From positions 39,000,154 to 39,064,153 of the forward strand of contig CM032666.1 of NCBI GenBank assembly GCA_019095985.1: 64,000 nt of DNA, written 5' to 3'. This DNA comes from Streblospio benedicti. Taxonomy: Eukaryota; Annelida; Polychaeta; Spionida; Spionidae. The notes beneath the pieces were generated by a model that saw only the letters and a list, made by a program, of their open reading frames with translations, made no database searches and was not told where the DNA came from. Position numbers and translations under genes: made by a program. Of this stretch, positions 32,701 through 45,800 are shown piece after piece (within the stretch, counting starts at the first letter, position 1; each line of letters begins with the position of its first letter).

Positions 32701-33879
32701 AAATGCTCGATGTCTAAAAGAGCCATATACATTCTTCATCCTGTAGAAATTTCTATCACATTCAATATTTTACATGTCTTCATCTTTGCAACCAGCAGGA
32801 CCAGACCAAAAGTTTCTGTAAGTCAACACAAAATTTAGAATATTGTAACCATTTAAGTCTGGGATCACAGTGTTTCACAGTGACACAGGCTATTATGCAA
32901 AGCATTTGAAACAACAAAAAACTTCCACTAACTATAATCATCTATTATGATCAGAGATCACTCATAAAAAAAATCTTTGGATATAAATAATATAATCATC
33001 TCCACATTACGTGGTTATAATACATGTATTACAATACTTATGATGATTAAATAATGTTTTTACAGACATTGTTTTTCCCATCAAAACAACAATTGAACAA
33101 TGCAAATGAACAATTAAGCAGTTATAATATATTGATGATTTTACTTAAATATTGTACCACAAAATACATCGTCTATCCTCCTCTAAGATGAAATTGTCCA
33201 CATCAGTCAATTTACGGACACCAAATACTTATTTTGTAAGTACTGCAAGTACGAGATCATTTCATAATTTTCTCTAAAAATCAAGATATGTAGCTGCCTG
33301 CATATAATTCTTCACTTTTTTTAGAGCTGGTGTAACTTGGGTATTTTTTCAAATTGATCTCCTTTGCGCCTCATCACAAAAATATGTTGCAAAGTTTAAT
33401 ATCATGGTCGTTCACAGTGACTAAATTTCACAATGATTTTCCTCACAATATAAAGTCCATTTGTGCAATTAAATTAATACTTTTTTTACAGTTTGTCTCT
33501 ATTTTACATCACCAATAATAGAGATTGTTCACATTTGATAGGTTCTTCACATTTCAGAGAATTCACAACACATTACAACAATGAGCTTATATCTGTAGGT
33601 GAACACAAAATTTATCTTTGCCACTGATTTTTGTCAAAAACACGTTGGGTGCGCGACCAAACAAGTGATTAAAAAAACAAACACTTTATACACCACATAC
33701 CGTCACAAAAACAAACATTAAGCCAAAATCACAAATTCTACGACAACTCCTAAAACAGTAAAGAGAATATCTGTGTTCACCTCAGACACAAGAACGTCAT
33801 GCAAATGTATTGTTCACCATTAGACCAGTGCCACAACATTGGACTGTTGAAGAAAACTCTGGCGCCACCCACACCAAAT
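29702..33879. other. Converging 3' UTRs of ferroportin 2 and the SLC6 gene
   Basis: No coding region recognised in 4.2 kb. The 3' UTR of ferroportin 2 enters from the left and that of the minus-strand SLC6 gene from the right, so the genes converge. The sequence is AT-rich and lacks the MITE families seen in the introns. Minus-strand polyadenylation hexamers, seen as 'tttatt' on the + strand, occur near 31089 and 31567. Confidence 0.5.
30667..30672 (+). terminator. Candidate polyadenylation signal for ferroportin 2
   Basis: AATAAA about 970 nt after the stop codon, followed by a T-rich stretch. Other sites cannot be excluded. Confidence 0.4.
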
Positions 33880-36800
33880 CTAGCACTGGGTGCGACTGTC
33901 GGCCCCATCTCCAGCACCTCCCACATCCACTGTGTCCCCGGCGCCGGTCTTGAGAGGGATGTCGGCGCCTGTGCCCTGACTGTTGCCACTCTCGTGGCGC
34001 CGCTTCTTGGTGCCTTTGTTCTGGAAGGCCGGACCCCAGTCGCTCGTGGGCTGAGAGAGCACGCGCAGTCGCTGCAAGCAAACAAAGTGAAGTATGACCA
34101 CTACTTATATGCATTTATTGGTAAATTATTGGAAAGCAGAAGAGTGTTTAGCAATACAAGAAACAAAATGGTTACAAATATAAGACTTGGCCATGGGGAA
34201 TGTGCATTGTAGTTGATATGTTCCAGTTCAAGGTAGTTTTGGAACTGTCACGGTACTCTACACAATTTGATAAAGCAGAAATCAAAGTCTACCGCAGAAA
34301 CACATACATATGCAATATAAGCAAACATATTTGTCTGGTAGACATTGTAAGATTGACAGAGAATTATCTTTCAGTAGAATCTTCACTTCCAATCACATCA
34401 AAACTTAAGAACAGTGCATGACTTGCAAGCCTCTTATAAGAAGGAAAGAAGACATAGCTTAACAGGGATGTTATGGTCACTTACTTAGCCATATATCCAT
34501 GTCATATCAGTAAAAGGTCAGGCCTATATTGCACACCCAGTAGGAGTATAGCTTACCAGCATATAATCCTCCTTATTTTCAACATATTGTAGGTATTTGC
34601 AAATACTGAATATTAGGTTACACAAGTATCTAATATGAGAGTACCACACTTCTTGAAAGGCAGAGCTTTGAACAACAACTTGGGGGAACAAAACCCAAAA
34701 AGCACTATCAGGTAAACATATTAATTGTATTTCTATGATGATGGAATTTAAGATATTGAAATGCCAATAATTCAAGAACAAAAAATAGTGCAATAAATTA
34801 TTCATTCTTTGTGAAACTTTGAAAACTATATATTATGTACAAGTTTTTTGGAAGTAAATATCATGAAATAGAATTTGTTACAAACTTCAGAATCTTAGAT
34901 GATATATGGATACCATTTCAAAGGAAAATAACTAATCCTTATATTAATACAAATAGTCTGTTCTGTATATGGTCAGACCACCATGTTTATATTGAACAAG
35001 TTACTTTCTGATGACAAAAAGATACTGACTACTATTCTTTAAATAATTTTTGTCTGTTCAAATTCATCTTCTGTTTTCAGCAATCTCACACTGCACATAT
35101 GCATGGTCTATATCCTGTAGACGTCGTGCCCAAGTTATTTGCACCATCAAAAAACTTTAGAATTCACTATATAAATATCTATTTATTCTAGATAGTTTTG
35201 TCCACTACGTCCCATAGCATAAAAAGTACGTGTTACCTTGGAGACCGACCTATATATGAATGTTGCCAATAACTTGAGCACTGTCAATAACTTGTCAAAT
35301 GAATAACTAACCCAAAATAAGTGAGAATGATTTGAAACTAAATGGTGAAAAATGTTTTCATTTGTTTTCATCAGTGCCCAAGCGCATATACATCATGGAT
35401 GACGAACTAAAAATAAAGCTCGCTATAGATTTGCCCGTAAACTTGGCTAAGATTGCCTGTAAGAGCCCCCAAAGGATGCCAGCGTGGGACATGTATGAAG
35501 AAGAGCTCAAAAGTGAAGGTGTAGACAGTATGGATACCCTAGAAGAATATCTAAGCTGGATACCACCATTACAGATGGTAAATCAATTATGTTCAAATAT
35601 ATTTAATATTTTTTTTTAAATATTGGGAGGTAAAATGAATATACTGGGTTATACAATCGATATTAGCCTACTCCGGTTTTCGACTAAACACCATCTTCAC
35701 ACCCAAGAACATTAGCAACATTTATACAGGAGGCTTTCATTATGGTCGTCAAAATTTTGTTATAACATTCCTAAATGACATAGCATTATCAGCTTTCAAT
35801 GACAAATAAGCCAAAGAAGACATGGCGACCATGGAGAAAGCTTCCTGAAGATTGATAATCTAATTCTTGATGCAAGAAAACACAATTACATATGTAAAGA
35901 AAAATTCAGTAACCATGACATTGCTATCTATATAACTCAAAGTAGAGCTCATAGACTAATACCCCATATTACGTGGTCAATGATTTTAATATCTTCATTT
36001 CAGATTAATCTTAGCGCATTAGATGATTCTATAAATAGTCCTCAGTCTCCACAAAACCCTCTTCGATGGCTTCGGTGGATCACATCTTGCAATCAGACGC
36101 TTGTAAAAAAAATACACTTGTTAGATCAGCTTTCATGTATGGGTAGGCTGTTTTTCCAAATATGATTGTAGAAATATTCAACTTCTAGATATGAACACCC
36201 AACCAGTTAGATAGCATACGGTGGTCCTACTTGCTTATCTTCGCTCTATTAAATATTTCGCAAATTAGATAAAAAACCTATTTCATAGCGTTTGTACTTC
36301 ATGTGTTGGCTCATGGTCTATTTAGTCCTGAACTTTTGTGCACATTTTAATCATGTTATCACAATAAAAATATTTTTTGTACAAAAATAAATATTGTACA
36401 GTAGTCTAGAAGTGGCCAACATTGACTGAGCTTACCCCTTAAAAAGTTAATATGTAACTCTTTGTTTGGAGGGTTAGTATTTGGATATCCGATAGGGAGC
36501 CTATCTTATCCAGATAAAAATGAAGCGTGCCAGAGTCAGAATATAAGGTTGTTCAGTACTTGCAATTAAATTCTAACAAAATATATCAATCATGATATCT
36601 GTTCCTAAAACCTAAAAGCTACCATTTTGACATCAGGTACACAGCACCAGTACGTGATAGCTTACAACGCAGACAAGGAGAACCTCTTCCAAGAAGCAAA
36701 ACTAAGGCATGGTGGGTCCGCCTTTGCATGGCACGGATCGCCTTCACCAAATTGGTACGGTATTCTCAGGCGTGGACTACTTAAATTGTCAGGGACACAG

Positions 36801-39800
36801 TATCAAGTTCATGGTGTTAACGATGAGTATGGCAATTTTCTGCATGTTTATGGAAAAGGTATATATCTCAGCCCAGTTTTCCATACTGCAGCTTATTACT
36901 CCAATCTGCTCGAAGAAGAAAAGTCTGGGTCTAATACAACAATTGGTCCTGTTTCAATTGGCATGAATATCCAAGCAGTTGGGCCCATTTATCAACCAAT
37001 TGGACCCAATAACCTAGGACTAGGGTATCCGGCGATTGGACCTGGCTCGTCAGACTTGTTTAACCATCCATACGGGTCCAGTTCGATTGCCTTGTACAAT
37101 CAGCCAATGGGACCTAATTCAAGTGATTTTCATAATCAGCAAGTTGGTTCTGTCGACTTTTACGACAATAATGGTCGACCTTATTCAAATGATTTGCATA
37201 ACCAGATTATCAGACTGAATTCAACAGACTTTAATAATCAACAAATTCATGCTATGAACGTTTATAACCAACCTGTTGCCCCTCATTCCAATGACTTTTA
37301 TAACCATCAAGTGGGACATTGTTCTATTGAATTTCCCCACCATCCGGTTAAACCTGATACATCTGGCTGGTATAAGTTCCCAGCTAGTAAAGAAGAATTT
37401 GACTGGATATGTGCACCTAACCCAAGTGGCTTTTATAACCAGCCCATAATGCAGATTCCAGCCAGCACTCCAGGATCAAATGTTGTGTATCAAAATCACC
37501 TGCCAGTGCCATATTCAGACAATCTATGTATACAACAGCGGAATGTTCTTCCAACTCCATTACCACCTCCACAATATGAATACACATCTAATGCTCAAAC
37601 TCATCTGTGTTTGCCAAAAGCACCTTACAAAAGCAATCCCAGTCTTTCATACCAAAATGCACCTGGAGAATTCATACGAAGTTCTAATCTAAAATGCATT
37701 GCTCTTTGTGAGGTTATTGAGAGCAATGCTTTGGACAAATTCGATGACAACGGGAAGCATCAATGGGTTGTGAGAGACCATAATCATGTTATGCCCAGAT
37801 TTCTGTTTGTATACGAGGATTGTGAGCCATTCTCTCACCGCATTGACGCACAATCGTCTCAGAACTGGGAATTGCTTCATAGATTAATGGATGTCACAGG
37901 CATAAACCAGGTAATAAACAGGAGGCAAGAAGAATTTAGAAGGGCAAAGTGGGCAAATTGGGTCTGTTAGTTTCTATGGTGTGCAGCTTGGTTTTTATGT
38001 TTTTGTGGGGAATATGTAATGTAGGGCGTGTTTTTTGTTTTGTTTTAGATGTTAAAAAAAAAAAAAAAAATTTATGCATTTGAAAGTAACATATGTATGT
38101 AATTGTGATAAGTTAGGGATGTGTGCAATAACGTTTTGATGGGTATCATATATAAAGTGATTACTATCGATTTTTAACTAAATCTATTTATAACGTGCAT
38201 ACATGTATGATTTTAAAACTGTAGAATGAAGAATATATTTTTGATTATTTCTTCAATGGAAGTCTCTTATACATGGATAATTGCATATCAATGTCGCGTG
38301 TAGACACTACTTTACAGTACATTATTTTATCATTTTTAATCCAAATTTAAGAAGTTTGGGTTTCTATACAATGCAGAGGATTCTCCATTATATGAATGGT
38401 GTTTCACTATAAAAGATTACATGTGAATTAATATTTGTAATCAATAAAGGAAGCAAAATTTTTTTCTCATCCATGATTATTTCACTCTTTATTAAAAATA
38501 ATTTTCGTCTATTCTAAAGATCAGTTTTCTCCTTAGTCTGATCTTCCCATATTTTGAAATCCTCAGTTTTTATCTGCTTTTCAACTATTTTTTTTTAACC
38601 TTTTATTTTCCTCCATTAGGAGACGTAATTCCTAAATTTGTCCCCATAAAACCTTCATGTAAAGTGAATAATGGAGGCATCTGAACACGCTTGTCCATGC
38701 ATAAATATGCAAAAACTACAAAATAGTTAGTGTACCTAACATGAAAAAAGATCATTACAAGACCGTATACAACCATCCAAGGGCCCACTAGACTTCCCCC
38801 ATGAAAAAACACCATGAAAATTAGACCCATTGAAATACACTTTCATGTTCACATTCTTAAATCGACACCTTATTAACTCAAGCCCATGGGTGGTTGGATG
38901 GCTGTTTACGATACTAAAATCTTAACCAACCTCCTTGAGTGATAGTTCCGGGTAGCAGGTGGCCATCTTGAACAGGGCCACTGCAGGGATCATCAGAATG
39001 GACGTGAGCGTTAGCATCCAGCCAAGCCCGTCCGCCCATGCGGGGAACTGGTATGAGCCGTACTTCTGAGGCTTGAACTCCGCACAGTTGAACACTATGA
39101 GAAGCTGTCATGGAAAAAAAAGAGTGAATCAGAAACCAGAGTTGCAAATATTGAGAACAAGGTAGACAACTTTACGTATGAGCTATAGTTTTTTGAGTTA
39201 TCAGCCCAAAAGTGCTGGCTAATTTCATGTCCCTTGACCAATAATAAACAGGATCGTGAATCTCACACATTCAGCAACTTCATGAGCTTCATTCTTGATA
39301 GCTAAAGCTTATCTCGGAAACGATACATTAGGACTAAATCACAAGCATAACTTTCACCGTCCAACTCCATTTAAGGTAGACATCATATGGTGACAATGAG
39401 CAAGCATAATATATACAAGCAACTACTGATGATTCGCATAAGTAACTGAGTAAGCAAGCCAAGAACTCACAAGGAGGGCGATGGGGCTGACAAACTTCCA
39501 GCTGATCTTCCAGTAGATGCCAATGGTCTTGCCCAGCATGAGCTTGATGTCGGCCACCAGACGGTCATAACCTACCGATCATTTATTGATCTTCAAACTT
39601 CCATCTCTCTCACACATCTTTTTAGCAAGCATATTTCTACCATTCATATTCATCTGTTTATGTTAATGGGTTGTCATCCATACTTAACTGATACACTTAT
39701 GGAAGTTCTATGAAATATCCTTTTGTTTAAGGAAACCTCTATATAAAAAACTTATTCTAAAAGGCCATTGGACCAATTTCACATTCATTTGTTAAATGAC

Positions 39801-42800
39801 ATACTTTTCATAGTGTGCCACATTCCTAACCACATAACCACAGCATTCAACTTGTAGTGTATTATTAAATTTTGTGAAACCATGATGAACCCACATTCTA
39901 AACTAAAAAATTCCCATAAAACATGAATTTTGCATGAATTTAAGCAATCTTGAGGTACACAGCACATGTACATGTAATATGCCTTGTTTAAGTCATCACA
40001 AGAAACCAGTCTACCTTTAAAATCACAGGGGAAATTTATAAAGAAATATGAAGTTTATGGGGAGCAACCATTCTCGAAGGACGAACTCCTGAGCTCAGGT
40101 CTCTGACCTTTGAGGAAGGTTCTTTCCCAATTCCCATGACTACATATGTTTCTTTATAAATTGCCCCTGTGTTTACAGTAACTTACCGTAGACCCATGCA
40201 AGAGCGAACACCTCAGTAAGCCCTATGAACAGCACAGCGTAGGTGGCTGCGTAAGAGTCCATCAGTTGCAGCATGTACATTCCACCCTGACGGAAGAAGA
40301 AAGATGAGAATGTTGTTTAGTTTGAACAAAAAAGAAATAGTGTCTAATACTCTATCTCGTTTATATCAAACTTGTAAATGTTGAACTGATGGATAACTGG
40401 AGAAAAATATCCATTTTACTTCAGACTGGATATTTCAGCTTGCTATAATTTTATTTTCATCCACTTCAAGATCGTCGTTAAATGGGTCTAACCTGCCCTT
40501 TTAAAGTGCACTTTCCTGTCATGGCAGGACATTAAAAATACTATTTGTTAAGGAATGATATTTAAGTGAAATATTTTCATGGAGAGAGCAGATATTGATA
40601 CTGTCTATTTTTCATTGTGGGTTTTTTAAAGAGCATGCATCCTTCAGAGGATGTTTTCAAGATTAGCAAGGGCCTTTGCATAGATATGAAAGCACCAGTA
40701 GCAGGAGCAGTAGTAGCAGTACTTACTGGAGTGCAGCATGTGATGCCGAACATGAAGCCGACCAAGCAAATGGCGATCATGGCAAAAGATGGCCGCCAGC
40801 CCTTGTGGAAGAAGGACGGGTACATGTCGATGATCGTCGTGTGCACTGTGTTCACGATGGCAAACTGTAGGCAAATGGTCAAAAAATTATAGTGGTTGTG
40901 TGAACTGATATCTACTCATGGGGATCTCATGGACATAGATAATGAATATATGGTGACAGTAGCAACCCGTTATTTTGAATATGTAGGGAGTGGGGGATTG
41001 GATTTGATCCTGTGCAATAATTATTGATTTAGTGATACTTGGTACTTTTAGTAGTCTAAATGATGACAAAACCTTTTATTTTGGCTATGAGCAGCAAAGA
41101 AAATGTCTTTCCTCCATAAAGCACAAACGGAAAACGATTTAAAAAAAAATTCCATGACGCCTAGTGACCTGTTTAATTCCAATCTGCTTCCCATCCCACT
41201 TCTCTATCGCTAGCACATTCCTTCTTCTCAAACGTGGTTAAGTTTTGTATTACCTCGCAGCATGTCAATATTTCGTAGCCGTAGGAATGTGCTGACTATA
41301 CAGAACTGAGAGCGGAAGCGGATTTGAATTAAACAGACGAGGAAACTTGGAAAGCACAAATGCTATCACTGACCTGCGTGCCGAGTCCGAGGGTGATGAG
41401 CATGAGGAAGAAGAGGATGGCCCAGAAAGGTGCAGCGGGCAGACGAGTCACCACCTCCGGGTACACGATGAACGCCAGCCCCGCGCCTACAGGCAGAACC
41501 AATTCAACAATCGAATCATTTTTAACCTGCTCTCTCTTTTCCATGTATTAAAGTATATTTCTACTACGATGGACATAGCTGAAGCCTATGTTTTCATTTG
41601 ACTACATCAAGAGGCCTTGGAACTCTGTGATGGGATCATGTCTGGACCATGTGTTAACCTTATCGAGACCAAGTTGTAACCCTGTCTGATCTTGTCGCCC
41701 AATTTAGTCTGGATCAAGTTATCATCACATCTTGCCCAATGTTGTGAGAAGAGAACCATACCATCATCTCATGCAGTGCCCCATATAAGTTTTCATCTGC
41801 TAACTAGTCCGACACTACAGGGACTAGAAATCTCCCTCCGGACTTCATCCGAGGAGATTTATTTAAGGTAAAAGCATGCCAGAAATATGTCATACCTCGC
41901 CTAATCAGGTACCAACTGCTAAAATCTCAGGGGCCAACTGCTAAAATCATGGAGCAGCATAACCAGGATACAATCTTATAACATTTTTTTTATTTTTGAA
42001 GGAATTGATAGTTGCGTAATCTAACTTATGAATGAGCAAAATGTTTTTACCTTCATCGGCCACTTTGTCAACAGTCGTATCCAGCTCAAAAGCCATGTAG
42101 CCGAGGATGGCGAAAATGACTAGGCCAGCAAACAGTGACGTCACCACATCACCGATACCCACGATAAATGTGTCCCTGAAACACACCATTCATCCAGTTG
42201 TATTACATGTACATGGATTCTAAAACTTACAGACTGTCAATAGAAAAAATTTGACTAATTTTCTAGTCATTGCTCCTGATTGCCAGAAAAATACATATCT
42301 AACTATTTAAGGTGGATATGGACATTTTTTTAATGTAAATGATTACCGTTGCAACGGTTAAAGTGTGTAGATGCAAAAAAAATATTTCTTGTGTCACTTC
42401 ACTTCATTCGTTTTCAGATTTATGAATCAAAATTTGGGGCATGTGTGACCAGGCAATTGACATAGATTTAATTAAATACAAGATTTTACTAATACCACTA
42501 AAAATACTGATATAAAATGTTTGTAAAGCACCAATATTGTATTTTTTTATTTATTTTTGATCAAAAACGTTAGAAAATATATAAATTTGATATAGGTTAC
42601 CTTCCATTTAAAAAAGAGGTTTTAGGTCCTAAAAATTGATCAAACCATAGAGTTAAATACAAGATTTTACAAATACCATTAAAAAATTCATCTAATATGA
42701 TTTTATTTATATTTAAAGCAATATTTTGCAGCATATTGAAAGATCTTCTCAAAAGCTATAAAATATAAATTTGATATAGGTTAAATTCCATTTAAAAAAA

Positions 42801-45800
42801 GATTTTGAAGGTTGTAGGTCGATCGAACCTGAACTTTTCAACTAATACCATTAACCCCTCAATTCCACTATCATAACCAGAATCAAAACCAGTTTAAAAC
42901 CTCTCAAATTTTCGTCTCAACCATCATCAAAACTAGGTTATGACCTGTTAAATTTTCTTGGTCCTTACCTTGTCGGGTTCATTTCTAGACCATATCTTAA
43001 CCTTATCGAGACCAAGTCATAACCCTGTCTGATCTTGTCTCCCAATTTAGTGTGGATCTAGTCGCTATCACATCTTCATCATATCAGATAATCGAATGAG
43101 GAAACTTTCAATGTGCCAAGAATCTTGCATATTTATCCTGAATCACAAGCAAACTTTGAGAAAAACAGTATTATCACAATTCGCATTACATATCAGCAGC
43201 GGCACAACACACAACACCCACTCACAGCAGACAGTTGTTCTTGAACTTGTTGTAGCTGGATAGTGTGATGAGCCCGCCCCAGCCGGGTGCCAGCGAGAAG
43301 AAGATCTGCACGGCCGCATCGCCCCAAACACTTGCCTCCAGCAGCTTCTCAAACCTGCCAACGCAACAACATCATCAAAACATATCCTTGAATGAGTTCA
43401 TCGTGTTGGTTATATCAATAGATCAACATTTTATCATTAAAACATTTCAAACTTTCTCTCTTGTCTCACATTTCTCCATTGTTGTTCTACGGGAATCTCT
43501 TTTGCACTGCACATATATTCTGTGTTACAATATCTACCCTTGGGTTATGAAGCGGTTTTTTAGCAGGGAGTATTTGCCAGGCTAGACTTACGTCAACAGC
43601 AAAATCAATACTCGTTTTTTCTTACTCCCCAATGTAAGATCAATATCTTGGCTTAACATTTCAGGAGTGGGGCTTCTGATTGGTCAGATTTTGTGAGCAA
43701 CTTCCACAAATATTACGGCCATTGAATCATGGAAACACACACATAGATCATTAAGACACACTGACACAACGTCTGTTAAAGTGCTGATTGGATGAAAATT
43801 CATGAAAATGCCTGGGTTACAGAATGAGGAAAAGAAAAAATACAATAATATTGTAGTGCTATGCGACAAATCTAAAAACAGAATGTCACATTATACAATG
43901 TAAATATGAGGTACAAATGTTTATATTGATCTGTCCATCACTTCAGTTCAATAATGCTCAATTCATTGACCAGCAGCTTCTCAAATATTTACTGTAATAG
44001 TGATCTAAAATATTAAACAAGTACAAAAATATTTCACGGCTCTTCGCACTGTGGCAAACAATATCAGTCCATGTTGATGAACTGTATCTAATATATGAAT
44101 TCAAAATATAGATGAAACAAAAAGAAGAGTTTTGTGCACTGACTGTTACTTGCATGGCACTACAAAATTCGATGTAGAAAAAAAATGACCTTCACCATGT
44201 ATTATAATAAAGAAGAACATTATGATGTAACATTCAGCAATAAATCTTAAATCTCAATAAATCTCATAAATCTTAATAACTTGTTTATTTGGTTGGAAGC
44301 ATATGGTCTCTTTATATTGACAAACATAGCATTGCGTCAACATTCCTTTCATAAAGGTACTGCATCTGTTTTATACTGGTAACCATATGGTTAGTCTGGT
44401 TTCTCAAAAGAGAGCACGGTGAGCAAATATACATATACAAAATTTGAAAAATTAACCTTCCGTGTAGGCAGGCTTTATTCAAACATTACCTGCTCAGCCA
44501 AATTTTTATTTCCCCCAGTCAGGAGGACAGTCTAATTTGCCTAACCCCGGCGGTCCAACTTCTTTACCCATCTTGGGCTATACTCCCTACTGACCTCCGA
44601 CCATATGAGGAGAGCACTTTGACCTTTGACCTACCTTGGGGTGAGGTAGTAGATGACACCGTCCACGGAGCCTGGCAGTGTGAGTCCACGAACCAGCAGG
44701 ATGAGTAGAACTAGGTAGGGGAAGGTCGCCGTGAAGTACACAGCCTGCAAACAGGTATTGTAGACATGATCCTTTGTACAAAACATAAATCAACATATCA
44801 TTTACAGTCTCCCGTCATGAATATCTGACGATTATCACAATCGCTCTCTATGTGCTCCGCTTTGACATAATAGGATGACACATGTGAGAGTTGGTTGGCC
44901 CCCTCGTCACGGTTGATGACATCTTTGTTCACCCATGATTGAATTAGCTTCTTGATGGTGCGAGTCTTGTAAACATTCTCAATAAGAGTTATGTAAAAAT
45001 GATGTGTTCAGGAATGTCCTCCGAAAGGTTCCTGTACATGACTGATAGAAGCATCTGAGTAGGTTTGTTCTTTCTTAATATGTGTTCATATTTGTTTGTT
45101 GAACAAAATTGAGGGATGCGGCTGGTGTCTGTCTTGTACTACCTTTCTTATTTCCATTAATTGTCTCACTTTGTATACCATGATTGTCTGACTAGTGGAG
45201 CGAGACCTTTAGATAAAAATATCAATAGGCAGAATATAATAATACTGAGCAAATTACATTGAAAAATGAACACACTCTTTATTTGTGCTAATGCTTACAA
45301 AAAAAGCAAATCTTGTTTTAAACAAGCATATGCCTAATCTTTATTACAAATGGGGATAAAATTGGAATCTCAACAATGGAATTGTTATCATATCCTGATA
45401 TGACTGTCCTTCATAAAGGCATTGAAAAGAAATGCATGCCTGTCCTAAAAAACATCAGCCATTAGGTTCACACAATAAACTTTGTTCTTTATGTTTAAAG
45501 GTTCCTCAATGGGCTATAAGTGACATGGCTGGTGTTTTGGCTTGTGTCAGTTGACATACTAAATATGTTGAGCATACACATTCCTCAAAGCATGTTTTCA
45601 ATTCAATGTATTTATCATTTACTACAGCCTGTGTCTCAATTGACAATTTATAATTCTTTATCTACACAGTTGGAAGTAGATAGCAAAGGGTACACAAAAA
45701 ATAGATTATGCATTGTGGAAGTTTTTTTTAATTTAAAAAAAAAGACCCACTGATAAAGCACTACTAATTATTGGACTATACATGTTTTGCAGTCTCCAGT

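Larger units (their letters stand above)
34072..38930 (-). other. SLC6 intron 14, hosting an antisense gene
   Basis: A 4.86-kb intron between the TM12 exon and the C-terminal tail exon of the SLC6 gene. The joined peptide across it (SLKE then RLRV) is the expected SLC6 sequence, which supports the splice. A complete-looking + strand PARP transcription unit sits inside, including its polyadenylation signal. Confidence 0.85.

Noticed and set aside
33799-34212. 137-codon + strand open frame
   Set aside because: It is antisense to the SLC6 tail exon, whose minus-strand reading continues the family sequence and ends at a proper stop.
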